Source of the DNA: Paenibacillus_G filicis
Lineage (GTDB): Bacteria; Bacillota; Bacilli; Paenibacillales; NBRC-103111
Direction of reading: 5' to 3'
Length of the DNA stretch: 64,000 nt
Assembly: GCF_038070315.1 (NCBI RefSeq)
Contig: NZ_JBBPCC010000026.1
Coordinates: 1-64,000, forward strand
Below, piece after piece: positions 52,777-62,011 of this stretch (positions are counted from its first letter, which is position 1; the number at the start of each line of letters is the position of its first letter). The notes beneath the pieces were generated by a model. It saw nothing but the letters and a program-made list of their open reading frames with translations. It was not told where the DNA came from and did no database searches. Both the position numbers and the translations under genes were made by a program.

Positions 52777-52818
52777 CAAGAAGCACAGAGCGGTTCAGCC
52801 GCCTCTGTGCTTCTTGCC
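52777..52818 (-). terminator. terminator of the deacetylase gene
   Basis: CAAGAAGCACAGAG and complement with one bulge; a T-rich tract follows on the minus strand. Confidence 0.75.
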
Positions 52819-52848
52819 GTTGAAAGCTCCGCTTGAAGCTGCCTAACG

Positions 52849-53967
52849 CTACTTTTTCCCCTTCGTGACGCGGAGCAGCTCGGGCAGCGTGACGATCCGG
52901 TAGCCCTGGCCTTGCAGCTTCTCGATGACCTTAGGCAGCGCCTGAACCGTACCGCTTAGATTCTGAGAGTGGCCTCCGCCAGAATGCTGAAGCACGATGG
53001 AGCCGGCTTTGGCATGATCGAGAATGTTGCGCATGACTTGCGCCTCGCTCAGCTGCTTCCAGTCCAGCGAATCGACATTCCAGTTGACTACCAGATACCC
53101 GTGCTCCGAGGCCCAGAGCAGCTGGCTTTCGCTAATTTCACCGTAAGGCGGTCGGATTAGCTTGGGCGTATAGCCGATGAGCGGATTCAGGATGGACTCG
53201 CTTCTGGTGATCTGCTGCTGGAAGCTATCCTGTGACAGCTTGGTAAACAAAGGATGAGAATACGAATGATTGCCAATCACATGGCCTTCCTGCACAATCC
53301 GCTTTACGATGGCCGGATGCTTCTCGGCCTGGGAGCCGATCAGGAAGAAGGTGGCGCGAATCTTATGAGCCTTTAGAACATCCAAGATTTGTGGCGTATA
53401 CGTAGCGTCAGGCGCATCGTCAAAGGTCAGCGCGATTTGCCGGTTGCTGGAGCGCCCATGGAGCAGCAGAAACTCCGGGTATTTCCGGGCCAGCTGGGAC
53501 AAGGTCAGGCCCTGGGACTTGGAGCTTTTCTGTGCGGCCTGCTTGATGCCCTTGGAAGCCGAAATCTTGGAGACCGATGCTTCCGGCTCTGGGACAGGAG
53601 CAGAAGGCGGCTCGGGAGACAGCGGAAGCTGAGCCGTCTCTGGGGTCTGCAGCGACTTGGCCCCTCCCCCGGCGGGCAGCGGAGGGCCGATCAGCGTGAG
53701 CGACTCTGATGCGGAGCTGGAGCGGCCTTTGGATTCACCTGTAGGAGGAGCCGGCTGGTGGGCGCTCGGCTGCTCAAGAGCGGAACCGGCTTGGCGCTCG
53801 TCAGGAACGGCTTGACTGCGTGACAATCGCTCTTCGAGTGGAGCAGCCGCTGCATCTGGAGAAGCGGGCAGAGGCGCTCCTGAAGGCGCGGGAAGGGATG
53901 TGCAGGCGGTAAGCAGCAGGCAGCCCGCGACGATGCAGGCCCAGCGCTTCAATGCTCGTGGCAACAA
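52849..53967 (-). CDS. polysaccharide deacetylase lipoprotein
   Basis: 372 residues. Lipobox LLTAC (Cys about 22), then about 140 residues of Pro/Ala/Ser-rich linker, then the NodB domain: TFDDAPD (catalytic base and metal Asp), HSYSHP (metal His pair), RPPYGE, and the catalytic His of LQHSGGG. It would remove acetyl groups from peptidoglycan or another cell-surface glycan outside the membrane. The linker length suits spanning the thick wall. Confidence 0.9.
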   Translation of the reverse strand: MLPRALKRWACIVAGCLLLTACTSLPAPSGAPLPASPDAAAAPLEERLSRSQAVPDERQAGSALEQPSAHQPAPPTGESKGRSSSASESLTLIGPPLPAGGGAKSLQTPETAQLPLSPEPPSAPVPEPEASVSKISASKGIKQAAQKSSKSQGLTLSQLARKYPEFLLLHGRSSNRQIALTFDDAPDATYTPQILDVLKAHKIRATFFLIGSQAEKHPAIVKRIVQEGHVIGNHSYSHPLFTKLSQDSFQQQITRSESILNPLIGYTPKLIRPPYGEISESQLLWASEHGYLVVNWNVDSLDWKQLSEAQVMRNILDHAKAGSIVLQHSGGGHSQNLSGTVQALPKVIEKLQGQGYRIVTLPELLRVTKGKK

Positions 53968-54030
53968 AAAAACTCCCCCATTCCTCCAGTGTTTTTCTTA
54001 GTGTGGAAGAGGAAGGGGAGTTTTATACGG

Positions 54031-54849
54031 TCACAAAATATGAAGTCCCTCCAAAATCATCTTGACCGCGATGATGACAAAGGAGATACGCAGCACCCAG
54101 AGGAGCTTGTCGCTGCTCAGCTTGCTGGCAATTTTGGCACCCAGCCAGCCGCCTATGATAGCGGTGGGCGCGAGGCAAATCATCATCCAGTAATCGACCT
54201 GGCCCAGCGAGATCTTGGTGAACGTACCCATCAGGGAAGACAGCAGAATGACGAACATGGAAGTTGCCGTCGCGACATGGGGAGGAAACCGGAACAGCAG
54301 CACCATTGCCGGGACGAAAAGAGAGCCCCCGCCGATCCCGAATAGACCGGAGAGAAATCCGACCGCCAGACCGATCGTGAGCGCGGGCAGCAGGCTGTAT
54401 CCGTACTCGTAAGTCTCGCCTTTACCATCGGTATAGGTACGGTTGACGCTCCACTGCACTTTGAGCGGCTTGATGTACCCTTTCACGATCAGCAGAATGG
54501 CCATCAGCAGCATGAAGATACCGAAGCTGAGCTGGAACGAATCGGCATTGACAAACTGGGTCACATAAGAGCCGAGCATCGCTCCTGGAGCGCAGGTGAT
54601 GATGAACAGCCAGCCGCTCTTGAAGTCTACGCGCTTCTGCTTGACGAAGGTCAAGGTCGAGGACAGAGCCGTAAAGATCAGGACGGCCAGCGACGTGCCG
54701 ACTGCGGTGGAGACAGATATCGTCTGTCCCACGAATAAAGGACCGAGATAGACAAGCGCCGGCACAATAATGACGCCTCCGCCCAATCCGACTAGGCTGC
54801 CGAAGGTGGCAGCGAACAGACCGACTGCCGTGAAAAATAAAATGCTCAT
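54031..54849 (-). CDS. TauE/SafE family anion exporter
   Basis: 272 residues with eight or so membrane segments and the paired GLGGGVIIVPAL and GIGGGSLFVPAM motifs of the family (internal repeat). Exports sulfite or organosulfonates in known cases. ATG 54849 with AAGAAGG upstream is preferred; a TTG at 54873 would add eight residues and include the SD. Confidence 0.88.
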   Translation of the reverse strand: MSILFFTAVGLFAATFGSLVGLGGGVIIVPALVYLGPLFVGQTISVSTAVGTSLAVLIFTALSSTLTFVKQKRVDFKSGWLFIITCAPGAMLGSYVTQFVNADSFQLSFGIFMLLMAILLIVKGYIKPLKVQWSVNRTYTDGKGETYEYGYSLLPALTIGLAVGFLSGLFGIGGGSLFVPAMVLLFRFPPHVATATSMFVILLSSLMGTFTKISLGQVDYWMMICLAPTAIIGGWLGAKIASKLSSDKLLWVLRISFVIIAVKMILEGLHIL

Positions 54850-54913
54850 GAGGTTAACCTTCTTCCTGGTCAATAATTCACTAACCTAAATATTAACACA
54901 GGAACGGTCAAGA

Positions 54914-55897
54914 TCAATGCTGGAGCTCTAGAATATCGTTCAATAGCAGTTTATGAGGCAAGTAATGGCTGGATTGGATGAAGCGGATTGTGCGGGTTTT
55001 TGCCCGCATGACGATGGAATGTGTATCGGCACGATGGTCCGGCGTATACCGGACGCCGCTGAGAAATTCGCCGGGTGTAATGCCTGTCGCCGCGAAAATC
55101 ACATCACCGGTACCGACCATATCGTCCATGCTGAGCAGCCTGGACGGATCATGGATGCCCATGGCCTGGCAGCGTGCCAGTTCGTCCTCATCCGCCGGCA
55201 GCAGCTTGCCGAGCAGCTCGCCCCCCAGGCAGCGCAGCGCAGCGGCGGCTAATACGCCCTCGGGGGCGCCTCCTGACCCTACATACAGGTCGATGCCCGA
55301 CTCGGACAAAGCGGGGGCCATGGCGCCGGCCACATCGCCATCGCTCAGGAGCTTGATCCGGACCCCGACGCGGCGCAAGGTCTCGATCTGTTCGCGGTGC
55401 CGGTCCCGGTCTAGGATCATGACCGTCAAGTTGCGGAGCGGCTTATCCAGGATAGCGGCCGCCTTATGGAGCGTTGTCTCCAGCGGATCGTCCAAGCTTA
55501 GCTTGCCGGTCAGGGCTGGGCCAACGGCGAGCTTTTCCATATACATATCGGGCGCATGCAGGAGTTGACCCTTGCCGGCTATCGCGATGACGGCCAGCGC
55601 ATTGTTGAGCCCCTTGGCAACCAGCTCGGTGCCCTCCAGCGGATCGACGGCTACATCTACCTCAGGCCCCTGGCCGTTGCCGACGGCTTCTCCTATGTAT
55701 AGCATGGGCGCTTCGTCCATCTCGCCTTCTCCGATCACGACCGTGCCTCTCACGGAAACAGAGTCGAACATCGCTCTCATCGCCGCGGTAGCCGCTCCAT
55801 CCGCCTGATGCTTGTCTCCGCGGCCCATCCAGGCGGCTGCCGACAAGGCGGCCAGCTCCGTCACTCTGACGATCTCCAGTGCCAGTTCCCGTTCCAT
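54914..55897 (-). CDS. glpX: class II fructose-1,6-bisphosphatase
   Basis: 327 residues. GEGEMDEAPMLYIGE and VDPLEGT are the metal-binding motifs of the lithium-sensitive phosphatase family. Gluconeogenic removal of the 1-phosphate of fructose-1,6-bisphosphate. Divergent from ccpN, the repressor of gluconeogenic genes, with only about 200 bp between. The region 55918-55960 is AT-rich with -10-like TATAGT. Confidence 0.93.
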   Translation of the reverse strand: MERELALEIVRVTELAALSAAAWMGRGDKHQADGAATAAMRAMFDSVSVRGTVVIGEGEMDEAPMLYIGEAVGNGQGPEVDVAVDPLEGTELVAKGLNNALAVIAIAGKGQLLHAPDMYMEKLAVGPALTGKLSLDDPLETTLHKAAAILDKPLRNLTVMILDRDRHREQIETLRRVGVRIKLLSDGDVAGAMAPALSESGIDLYVGSGGAPEGVLAAAALRCLGGELLGKLLPADEDELARCQAMGIHDPSRLLSMDDMVGTGDVIFAATGITPGEFLSGVRYTPDHRADTHSIVMRAKTRTIRFIQSSHYLPHKLLLNDILELQH

Positions 55898-56107
55898 CGA
55901 TCCCCACTCCTCGCATCTATATAATTGGTTCTATTAATCTTAATATAGTATACTTAATAAGTAATTAATGCGCAATATATGAAATATGATTATATTTATG
56001 ACCTAATAATTCGAATTCTTACGTATGAAAGAAACGCTTCTATGAGAAAAGGACTGTTTTTGGTACAATTGAATAGGATGAAGCGGCCTCAAGTTAGCCG
56101 CTGCAGG

Positions 56108-56773
56108 ATGAGGGGGGAACCGGTCATCGAACTGACTGCGCGCCAATTACAGATTGTAGAGCTAGTGAAAGCCCATGCGCCGATTACCGGCGAACAAATA
56201 GCAGAGCAGCTCGGCCTCAGCAGGCCGACCTTGCGATCCGATCTGGCGCTGCTCGTCATGCTGGGACTGATCGATGCCAAGCCCAAGGTAGGATATACGG
56301 CTGGGTCGTCGGTCAATACCGGAACCCATGTATCGCGCAAGCTGCTGGCACTGAAAATCCGCGATGTACAATCCATCCCGGTCGTGGTGGGGGAACAGGC
56401 ATCCGTTCATGACGCGGTCGTTTCCCTGTTCATGGAGAATGTCGGCAGCCTGATCGTGATCGGGGAAGACGGCTGTCTGTCCGGGGTTATCTCCCGCAAG
56501 GATCTGTTGAAGTTCACTTTGGGCAATACGAATGCCGCCTCCATGCCGGTCAGTATGGTCATGACCCGGGAGCCGAATGTGATTCATGTATCGCCCGATG
56601 AGTCGGTCATCGATGCGGCTCATAAGATGATCAATCACCAGGTGGACAGTCTTCCCGTCGTCGTTCCCGCCAAAGCCGAGCATGTCGGAGGACGGACACG
56701 CTGGGAAGTCGTCGGACGGATTACGAAGACGATTATGACGCAGCTTCTGCTCGATCTGGCTATAGATCGGTAA
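56108..56773 (+). CDS. ccpN: CcpN-type repressor, HTH plus CBS pair
   Basis: 221 residues. N-terminal winged helix (ITGEQIAEQLGLSRPTLRSD), then two CBS domains (SIPVVVGEQASVHDAV; VIHVSPDESVIDAAHKM). CcpN represses gapB and pckA in B. subtilis, sensing ATP/ADP. The start is uncertain: ATG 56108 has little SD, while a GGGGGGA at 56111 would fit a non-AUG start just before IELTARQ. Operon with ppsR. Confidence 0.9.
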   Translation: MRGEPVIELTARQLQIVELVKAHAPITGEQIAEQLGLSRPTLRSDLALLVMLGLIDAKPKVGYTAGSSVNTGTHVSRKLLALKIRDVQSIPVVVGEQASVHDAVVSLFMENVGSLIVIGEDGCLSGVISRKDLLKFTLGNTNAASMPVSMVMTREPNVIHVSPDESVIDAAHKMINHQVDSLPVVVPAKAEHVGGRTRWEVVGRITKTIMTQLLLDLAIDR

Positions 56774-56808
56774 ACGACATCGATTCGGATAGTAAGGAGA
56801 AGAACCGA

Positions 56809-57615
56809 ATGAAAGAAGATAGGCACTACCAGATTACCATATGCTCCGATTCCGTCGGAGAAACCGCTGAGGCGGTCGTCAAGGCTACGATCCGTCAATT
56901 CGATGCCCATCAGGTCACGACCAAGCGGATCGGCCATATTAAATCAGAGGATGAAATCCGCTCCATCGTGGAGTCTGCCGCGCAGCGGGGCGGATTTATC
57001 GCGTATACGCTAGTCCAGCCGGAGCTGCGGGAGACGATGAAGGAAGAGGCGGTGAGGCTGGGCGTACGGGCTGTCGATATTATGGGCCCGATGATGGAGG
57101 CTTTCGTCGATACGTTCAATGATGCACCTAAGCGCGAGCCGGGGCTGCTGCACCGGCTGGATGAAGATTATTTCCGCCGCGTCGAGGCGGTGGAGTTCGC
57201 GGTGAAATGCGACGACGGGCGCGACACGAGCTCGCTGCTGAAGGCGAGCCTGGTGCTAATCGGCGTATCGAGGACATCCAAGACGCCGCTGAGCATCTTT
57301 CTGGCGCACAAGGGGATCAAGGTGTCCAATCTGCCGCTTGTGCCGGAAGTGAAGCCTCCCCGCGAGCTGTTCCTCGTTCCGAGCAACCGGATCGTTGGCT
57401 TGACGATGGATGCGGAGAAGCTCTTCAAAATCCGTACGGAGCGGCTCAAGGCCGTTGGACTGCCGTTCGGAGCCAAGTACGCGACGATGGAGCGGATCGA
57501 GGAAGAGCTGAACTATGCGCAATCGCTGATGAAGCAGGTCGGGGCTCTGATCATCAATGTGACCGATAAAGCGATCGAGGAAACTGCGGGCATCATCATG
57601 GGCGATCTCCGCTAA
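56809..57615 (+). CDS. ppsR: pyruvate, phosphate dikinase / PEP synthase regulatory protein
   Basis: 268 residues, DUF299 family. ICSDSVGETAEAV near the start and P-loop GVSRTSKTPLS (about 150). Bifunctional ADP-dependent kinase and phosphorylase that switches PPDK. The ccpN-ppsR(yqfL) order is conserved in bacilli, where YqfL modulates CcpN. SD AAGGAGAAG. Confidence 0.93.
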   Translation: MKEDRHYQITICSDSVGETAEAVVKATIRQFDAHQVTTKRIGHIKSEDEIRSIVESAAQRGGFIAYTLVQPELRETMKEEAVRLGVRAVDIMGPMMEAFVDTFNDAPKREPGLLHRLDEDYFRRVEAVEFAVKCDDGRDTSSLLKASLVLIGVSRTSKTPLSIFLAHKGIKVSNLPLVPEVKPPRELFLVPSNRIVGLTMDAEKLFKIRTERLKAVGLPFGAKYATMERIEEELNYAQSLMKQVGALIINVTDKAIEETAGIIMGDLR

Positions 57616-57651
57616 CGACAGCTTAAGACCATCCAGTGGAGGTGAACGGAA

Positions 57652-58659
57652 GTGACGCAGGTACTGACAGATCGATTCGGACGTATTCACGACTATCTCC
57701 GCATTTCCGTCACGGACCGCTGCAATCTGCGCTGTGTGTACTGCATGCCGGAGGAAGGCATGGTGTTTGAGCCGGAGGACAAGATGCTGTCTTTCGATGA
57801 AATTTATGAGGTCGTGCGCGTGCTCGCCGGTTATGGGGTAAGGAAAATTCGCCTGACGGGCGGGGAGCCGCTAGTGCGCCGTCACTTGGAGACTCTGGTC
57901 GGTAGGCTGCACAGCATCCGGGGAATCGATGATATTGCGTTGACGACCAACGGTATTCATTTCGCGTCACGGGCGGAAGCGTTCCGGGAGGCGGGACTGA
58001 CGCGGATCAACTTCAGTCTGGACTCGCTTCGTGAAGACCGCTTCCGGTTGATTACGCGAGGCGGAGATGTGAACCGCGTTCTGCAGTCCTTGGAGGCAGC
58101 CAGACGCGTGGGGCTCGATCCGATCAAGCTGAACGTCGTCCTGATGCGAGGCATGAATGACGATGAGATCGAGGATTTCCTTCGGCTGAGTATGGAAGAG
58201 GAGCTGCATGTCCGGTTCATCGAATACATGCCGATCGGACATGACGATCATGGCTGGAAGTCGAGGTATCTCCCGCTGGGCGAGGTACTGAGGCGGTGCG
58301 AGGCGAAGGGCTGGGCAGCTCAGGAGCTGGATCAGGAGGTTCGGGGGAACGGGCCGTCTAAGAATTACCGAATCGCCGGTGCGGCAGGCTCCTTTGGCCT
58401 GATCCATCCGGTCAGCGATCACTTCTGCCAGACCTGCAACCGGCTGCGCCTGACGGCGGACGGCAATATCAAGCCATGCTTGTATTGGTCGGATGAGTTC
58501 AACGTGCGCAGCGTGATCGGGGATGACCGCAAGCTGGCCGAGCTGTTCTTCCGCGCGCTCGATGTGAAGCCGGAAAGCCATGAAATGGCCAAAGCGCTGG
58601 AGAACGAACGGCAGAGCCACACGCCGACGGAGCGAAGGATGTCGCAGATCGGCGGATAA
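57652..58659 (+). CDS. moaA: GTP 3',8-cyclase
   Basis: 335 residues, radical SAM enzyme of molybdopterin synthesis. N-terminal cluster Cys-x3-Cys-x2-Cys in DRCNLRCVYCMPEE, SAM motif TGGEPLVR, C-terminal cluster FCQTCNRLRL plus a third Cys in IKPCLY. The usual C-terminal GG end is present (QIGG). GTG start with GGAGGTG upstream. It follows ppsR after 36 bp; other moa genes are not in the window. Confidence 0.95.
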   Translation: MTQVLTDRFGRIHDYLRISVTDRCNLRCVYCMPEEGMVFEPEDKMLSFDEIYEVVRVLAGYGVRKIRLTGGEPLVRRHLETLVGRLHSIRGIDDIALTTNGIHFASRAEAFREAGLTRINFSLDSLREDRFRLITRGGDVNRVLQSLEAARRVGLDPIKLNVVLMRGMNDDEIEDFLRLSMEEELHVRFIEYMPIGHDDHGWKSRYLPLGEVLRRCEAKGWAAQELDQEVRGNGPSKNYRIAGAAGSFGLIHPVSDHFCQTCNRLRLTADGNIKPCLYWSDEFNVRSVIGDDRKLAELFFRALDVKPESHEMAKALENERQSHTPTERRMSQIGG

Positions 58660-58670
58660 CTCTAACTAAA

Positions 58671-58709
58671 AAACGGGATCTGCTCCGAGGAGCAGATCCC
58701 GTTTTTTTA
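58671..58709 (+). terminator. terminator of moaA
   Basis: AACGGGATCTGCTCC and complement, then seven T. Confidence 0.9.
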
Positions 58710-58722
58710 TGACTTGGGGCTG

Positions 58723-58815
58723 TTAGATAAGGAACGTCCGGGAAATGATAACCAGCAGGATAAACAGTACCAGGATAACCCCAGCCGAGGTGTGAAATCC
58801 GCCAACTGCGCTCAT
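58723..58815 (-). CDS. YjcZ-family small sporulation peptide
   Basis: 30 residues, beginning MSAVGGFHTS and continuing with a hydrophobic helix (GVILVLFILLVIIS). The G-G-F start plus V-L-F-I-L-L-V-I-I core matches YjcZ/SscA-type spore assembly peptides. SD GGGGG lies seven bases before ATG 58815. It is too short for common length cut-offs. Membrane-associated; role in spore coat or germination by family only. Confidence 0.75.
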   Translation of the reverse strand: MSAVGGFHTSAGVILVLFILLVIISRTFLI

Positions 58816-58895
58816 GTGAATCCCCCTTTCAGAAGACTTCATACTACCATATGAGCCTTAGTTATAAACGGTCCGGACGTTCACCCGTTATCAGA

Positions 58896-58934
58896 CAAAA
58901 AATATCCGCCCTCCACCAGGAGGACGGACGAATA
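58896..58934 (-). terminator. terminator of the NlpC/P60 gene
   Basis: On the minus strand GTCCTCC-TGGT-GGAGGGC followed by ATTTTTT; one mismatch. Confidence 0.75.
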
Positions 58935-58965
58935 AGAGGAGATATATGAAGGTTGAATAACCAAA

Positions 58966-60180
58966 TTAATGGGTGCTTCCCCCGAAGAGCAAGCGGTATT
59001 CCCACGCATTGCCCTCGATGGAATCGATCCGTACACCGCCCGATTCTACGGAATACGTATGCAGCACCTGGCCATTGCCCAGATAAATACCCACATGGGT
59101 AACGGCAGCCTTAGACTTATCGATGCCGGTATAATCAGCTGCTTTGGAGCCCTTGTAGGACATGAAGAATAGCAGGTCGCCGCGCTTCAACTTGCGCCAG
59201 TCCGTAGACGTCTTGCCGACGGATTTCACATAAGAGGCCTGGGTGCGGGAATCGCCGGGAAGCTGCTGCTGGATACCGTCGATGAATGCCTGACGGACGA
59301 AATCCGAGCAATCGAAGGTGCTGGTATCATAACGGCTGGAGCCGAATTCGTATGGTGTGCCCAGGTAACGCATACCCGCCTGGATGACTTTCTCGGCAGC
59401 AATAGTGGGATCGAGCTGCTTATAAGGCTCTACGAAGGTCGTGCTTATGTAAGCGGAGCTTGTGCTGACATAGCCGACGACGCCGTTACGGTCCTCGACG
59501 CTGTACCAGTACTCGTTGTACTTATTCAGCACGGCTACCTTCTCTCCCGCAGACAGATAACGGATTCGGGAAGCATCTGTGCCGGGAGCCGTCCGGAATG
59601 AAACGGATTTGACTACTGTTGCGTTGGGCGGAGACTGGAAATGCTCTTCTTCCGGTTCTTCCTGTGTAGGAGGACTCTGTACATCTGACGGTTCTATGTA
59701 TTGAGAATCGGTACTGACGTAGCCTATGGCGTCATGGGCATCCATAACACGGTACCAGAAGCTGTTCACCTTCTCCAGGATCAGGACCTTCTCACCTTCC
59801 TTGAGGTAACGGATCCGTGAGCTGCCTGTAGAAGGTCCGGTACGAAATGAAACCGAGCTTATGATCTTCGCGTTAGGTGCGGCCGGGACTTGGACCTGTA
59901 CGTTCTGAACGTAGGTTGACGAGGAGGATACATAGCCGGCTTGTCCGGAAGCATCGCGCGCGTACAGCCAGCTGCTGTTCGGAATGCTTATAAGATCCAG
60001 TAGTTCTCCGGCTTTCAACAGACGTATTTTTTGACTATCTGTCGAAGGCTGATTGCGGAAGTTTACGCCCTGCACGACCTTGATCTTGGCTGCTTCCGTA
60101 TAAAAGGCCAAAGCTTGAAAGGGTATGGCGGTTGCTGAGACGACTGCGCTGAGCATGATGGCCAGCAGCTTTTTTTTCAT
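58966..60180 (-). CDS. secreted NlpC/P60 peptidase with three SH3b domains
   Basis: 404 residues. Signal peptide MKKKLLAIML to ALAF, then three SH3b repeats (each with V-x-F-R-x-x-P-x-x-x-x-x-x-I-R-x-L), then NlpC/P60 with catalytic Cys in STFDCSDFVRQAF, His in VTHVGIYLGNG and a third polar residue in LHTYS. Cleaves D-Glu-to-diamino-acid bonds of wall peptides; SH3b domains bind the wall. ATG 60180 with GGAGG is preferred to ATG 60210. Confidence 0.92.
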   Translation of the reverse strand: MKKKLLAIMLSAVVSATAIPFQALAFYTEAAKIKVVQGVNFRNQPSTDSQKIRLLKAGELLDLISIPNSSWLYARDASGQAGYVSSSSTYVQNVQVQVPAAPNAKIISSVSFRTGPSTGSSRIRYLKEGEKVLILEKVNSFWYRVMDAHDAIGYVSTDSQYIEPSDVQSPPTQEEPEEEHFQSPPNATVVKSVSFRTAPGTDASRIRYLSAGEKVAVLNKYNEYWYSVEDRNGVVGYVSTSSAYISTTFVEPYKQLDPTIAAEKVIQAGMRYLGTPYEFGSSRYDTSTFDCSDFVRQAFIDGIQQQLPGDSRTQASYVKSVGKTSTDWRKLKRGDLLFFMSYKGSKAADYTGIDKSKAAVTHVGIYLGNGQVLHTYSVESGGVRIDSIEGNAWEYRLLFGGSTH

Positions 60181-60206
60181 GAATACCGAGCCTCCTGAAT
60201 GAGTGT

Positions 60207-60584
60207 TCATGCATCCAAAATATACCTTGCTACAGGTTCATGATAGCATAGCTGTTTTCCGAAGATTAGCGGTAATACTTTACAGGTCCTGGTCTCTGGG
60301 GTTGGCCGAACTGGTCGAAAAGGAGCTTGTATATCTGAAAGCCTTTCACGTCTAAGCATGTAAAGGGTACTAAGCTTTATTTGTAATTCAATCTCCTGGT
60401 GTAAATATTGGAAATAAACGAATCGAAGTTCTGGGTCCGATAATAAAATAGTCTGATAGTCACGGTCGTAAAATCCAAATGATAGAAATACCTGTTCAGG
60501 TAGGGTACAATAATTGGATAACTGCTGCCAATCATTAGGATGAAGAAGGACGGGGTGTGACAGGATGCAAGATCAGGAATGGGT
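60207..60584 (-). other. long open frame without a start codon
   Basis: The minus strand is open for about 125 codons (60584 to the stop at 60207-60209) in AT-rich DNA between two divergent genes. The translation looks protein-like (DWQQLSNYCTLPEQVFLSFG; FVYFQYLHQEIELQIKLSTL), but no ATG, GTG or TTG occurs until the last 50 codons. The stop overlaps an upstream ATG (60210) of the NlpC/P60 frame as ATGA. I do not recognise a family. It is either a decayed gene or chance. Confidence 0.35.
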
Positions 60585-61761
60585 AGACATACGCCGGATT
60601 CCGGCTGAGCAAATAGCAGAAGCGATGGAGCTATCAGCCTTCGCCTTTCAATACGAGCTGTCGGAGGAGGACCGCAGGCACCGTGAGGCCATGCTTCCTG
60701 AGCAGGAGCAGTGGGGGGCTTATGTGGATGGCCGGCTCGCTGCGAAGCTGGCGATTAATGATTTCCAATGCTACATCCAGGGACACGCGCTGCCTATGGG
60801 CGGTGTAGCAGGTGTCGCGACTTGGCCGGAATACCGGCGGGGTGGGCTGGTGAAGAAGCTGATCCTGCAGGCTCTGCTTGCGATGAAGGAGAAGGGGCAG
60901 ACGATCTCCTTCCTCTATCCGTTCGAATTCGGTTTCTACCGCAAATTCGGCTGGGAAATGTGTGCGGAGCAGAAGCAACTGGAGCTCGTCGTGTCCCAGT
61001 TGCCCAAGTGGCCCGGAGGCAAGGGGAAGGTCGTCAGGAGCGATGGCGGCTGGGAAGTGCTCCATACCATATACTCGGCGTATGCGGCGGGCTATAACGG
61101 GATGCTGAACCGCAGTGAAGCCTGGTGGACGCACCGGGTGCTTTTTACCAAGCGTGGAATGACCGCGGTCTATTATAATGAAGCGGGCGAACCGGCCGGC
61201 TATGTGATGTACCAGGTGAAGGAGCGGGTGCTCAAGGTCCACGAGCTGATCGCCCTGAACCACGAGGCCAAGCTGGGACTGTGGCGCTTTCTCTCGGATC
61301 ATGATTCCATGCTGGAGAAGCTGACTTGGAATGCGCCGACTGACGAAGCGCTGCCGTTCCTTCTGGACAACCCGCGGGTGAAGCAGGAGATCGTCCCTAC
61401 CATTATGGCGCGGATTGTGGATGTTCCCGCGTTCCTGGATAAATTTCCGTTTGCCTCAGGCATGGAAGGCAGCTTCTGTCTGAAGATCCAGGACGAGCAC
61501 GCTCCCTGGAACCAGGCCGTCTGGCATGTGACCGTGGATGAATCAGGGAAAGCTGTGGTCCGTGAGGCTGCTGAGGAGCTGGGGAATCTGAATCTGCCTC
61601 AACTGGCTTGTTCGGTCCAGACGCTGTCGGCGCTTCTGATGGGCTATCGCACAGCTTCGTTCCTTCACGAGATTGGCCGGCTGCAGGGGGAAGAGCAGGC
61701 GGTGGAGCTGCTGGAGAGGCTTGTGCCGCCCCAGGCTGTATTTATTGGGGATTTCTTCTAG
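60565..61761 (+). CDS. Eis-like GNAT acetyltransferase
   Basis: 398 residues, the length of the Eis family: N-terminal GNAT domain (GGVAGVATWPEYRRGGLVKKL holds the acetyl-CoA loop), second degenerate GNAT and a C-terminal SCP2-like domain. The C-terminal carboxylate expected as catalytic group is present. Eis acetylates aminoglycosides and protein lysines in mycobacteria; here the substrate is unknown. ATG 60565 behind GGGGTG. Confidence 0.88.
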   Translation: MQDQEWVDIRRIPAEQIAEAMELSAFAFQYELSEEDRRHREAMLPEQEQWGAYVDGRLAAKLAINDFQCYIQGHALPMGGVAGVATWPEYRRGGLVKKLILQALLAMKEKGQTISFLYPFEFGFYRKFGWEMCAEQKQLELVVSQLPKWPGGKGKVVRSDGGWEVLHTIYSAYAAGYNGMLNRSEAWWTHRVLFTKRGMTAVYYNEAGEPAGYVMYQVKERVLKVHELIALNHEAKLGLWRFLSDHDSMLEKLTWNAPTDEALPFLLDNPRVKQEIVPTIMARIVDVPAFLDKFPFASGMEGSFCLKIQDEHAPWNQAVWHVTVDESGKAVVREAAEELGNLNLPQLACSVQTLSALLMGYRTASFLHEIGRLQGEEQAVELLERLVPPQAVFIGDFF

Positions 61762-61804
61762 GCTGTGAGAATGGCTGCGACCTGAGTGATATAGAAGAAT
61801 CAAG

Positions 61805-61834
61805 AACCCGGTGCTACGTGCACCGGGGTATTTG
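61805..61834 (+). terminator. terminator
   Basis: ACCCGGTGC pairs with GCACCGGGG(T) followed by ATTT. A second small stem (GGTTCG/CGAACC) lies near 61928-61946 in the leader of the next operon. Confidence 0.65.
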
Positions 61835-62011
61835 CCGTTCATCTGCGCCCTTGAGCAGCGCCGCTCCCCGCTTCTTGTCCCTGGACGAGCCGGTTACTGG
61901 ACTTTAGTCGAGTTGGAAAACCCGTCGCAGGTTCGTTTTGGGCGAACCCGATTTTATCTAGAATAAAGACATAAGCAACAGGCAAACAAGAGAGGCGGTG
62001 AAACGAATTAC

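Noticed and set aside
52547..52786. 79-codon frame or riboswitch-like element upstream of the Rrf2 gene
   Set aside because: No SD, no family, and the hairpins do not match a known riboswitch consensus I can recall.
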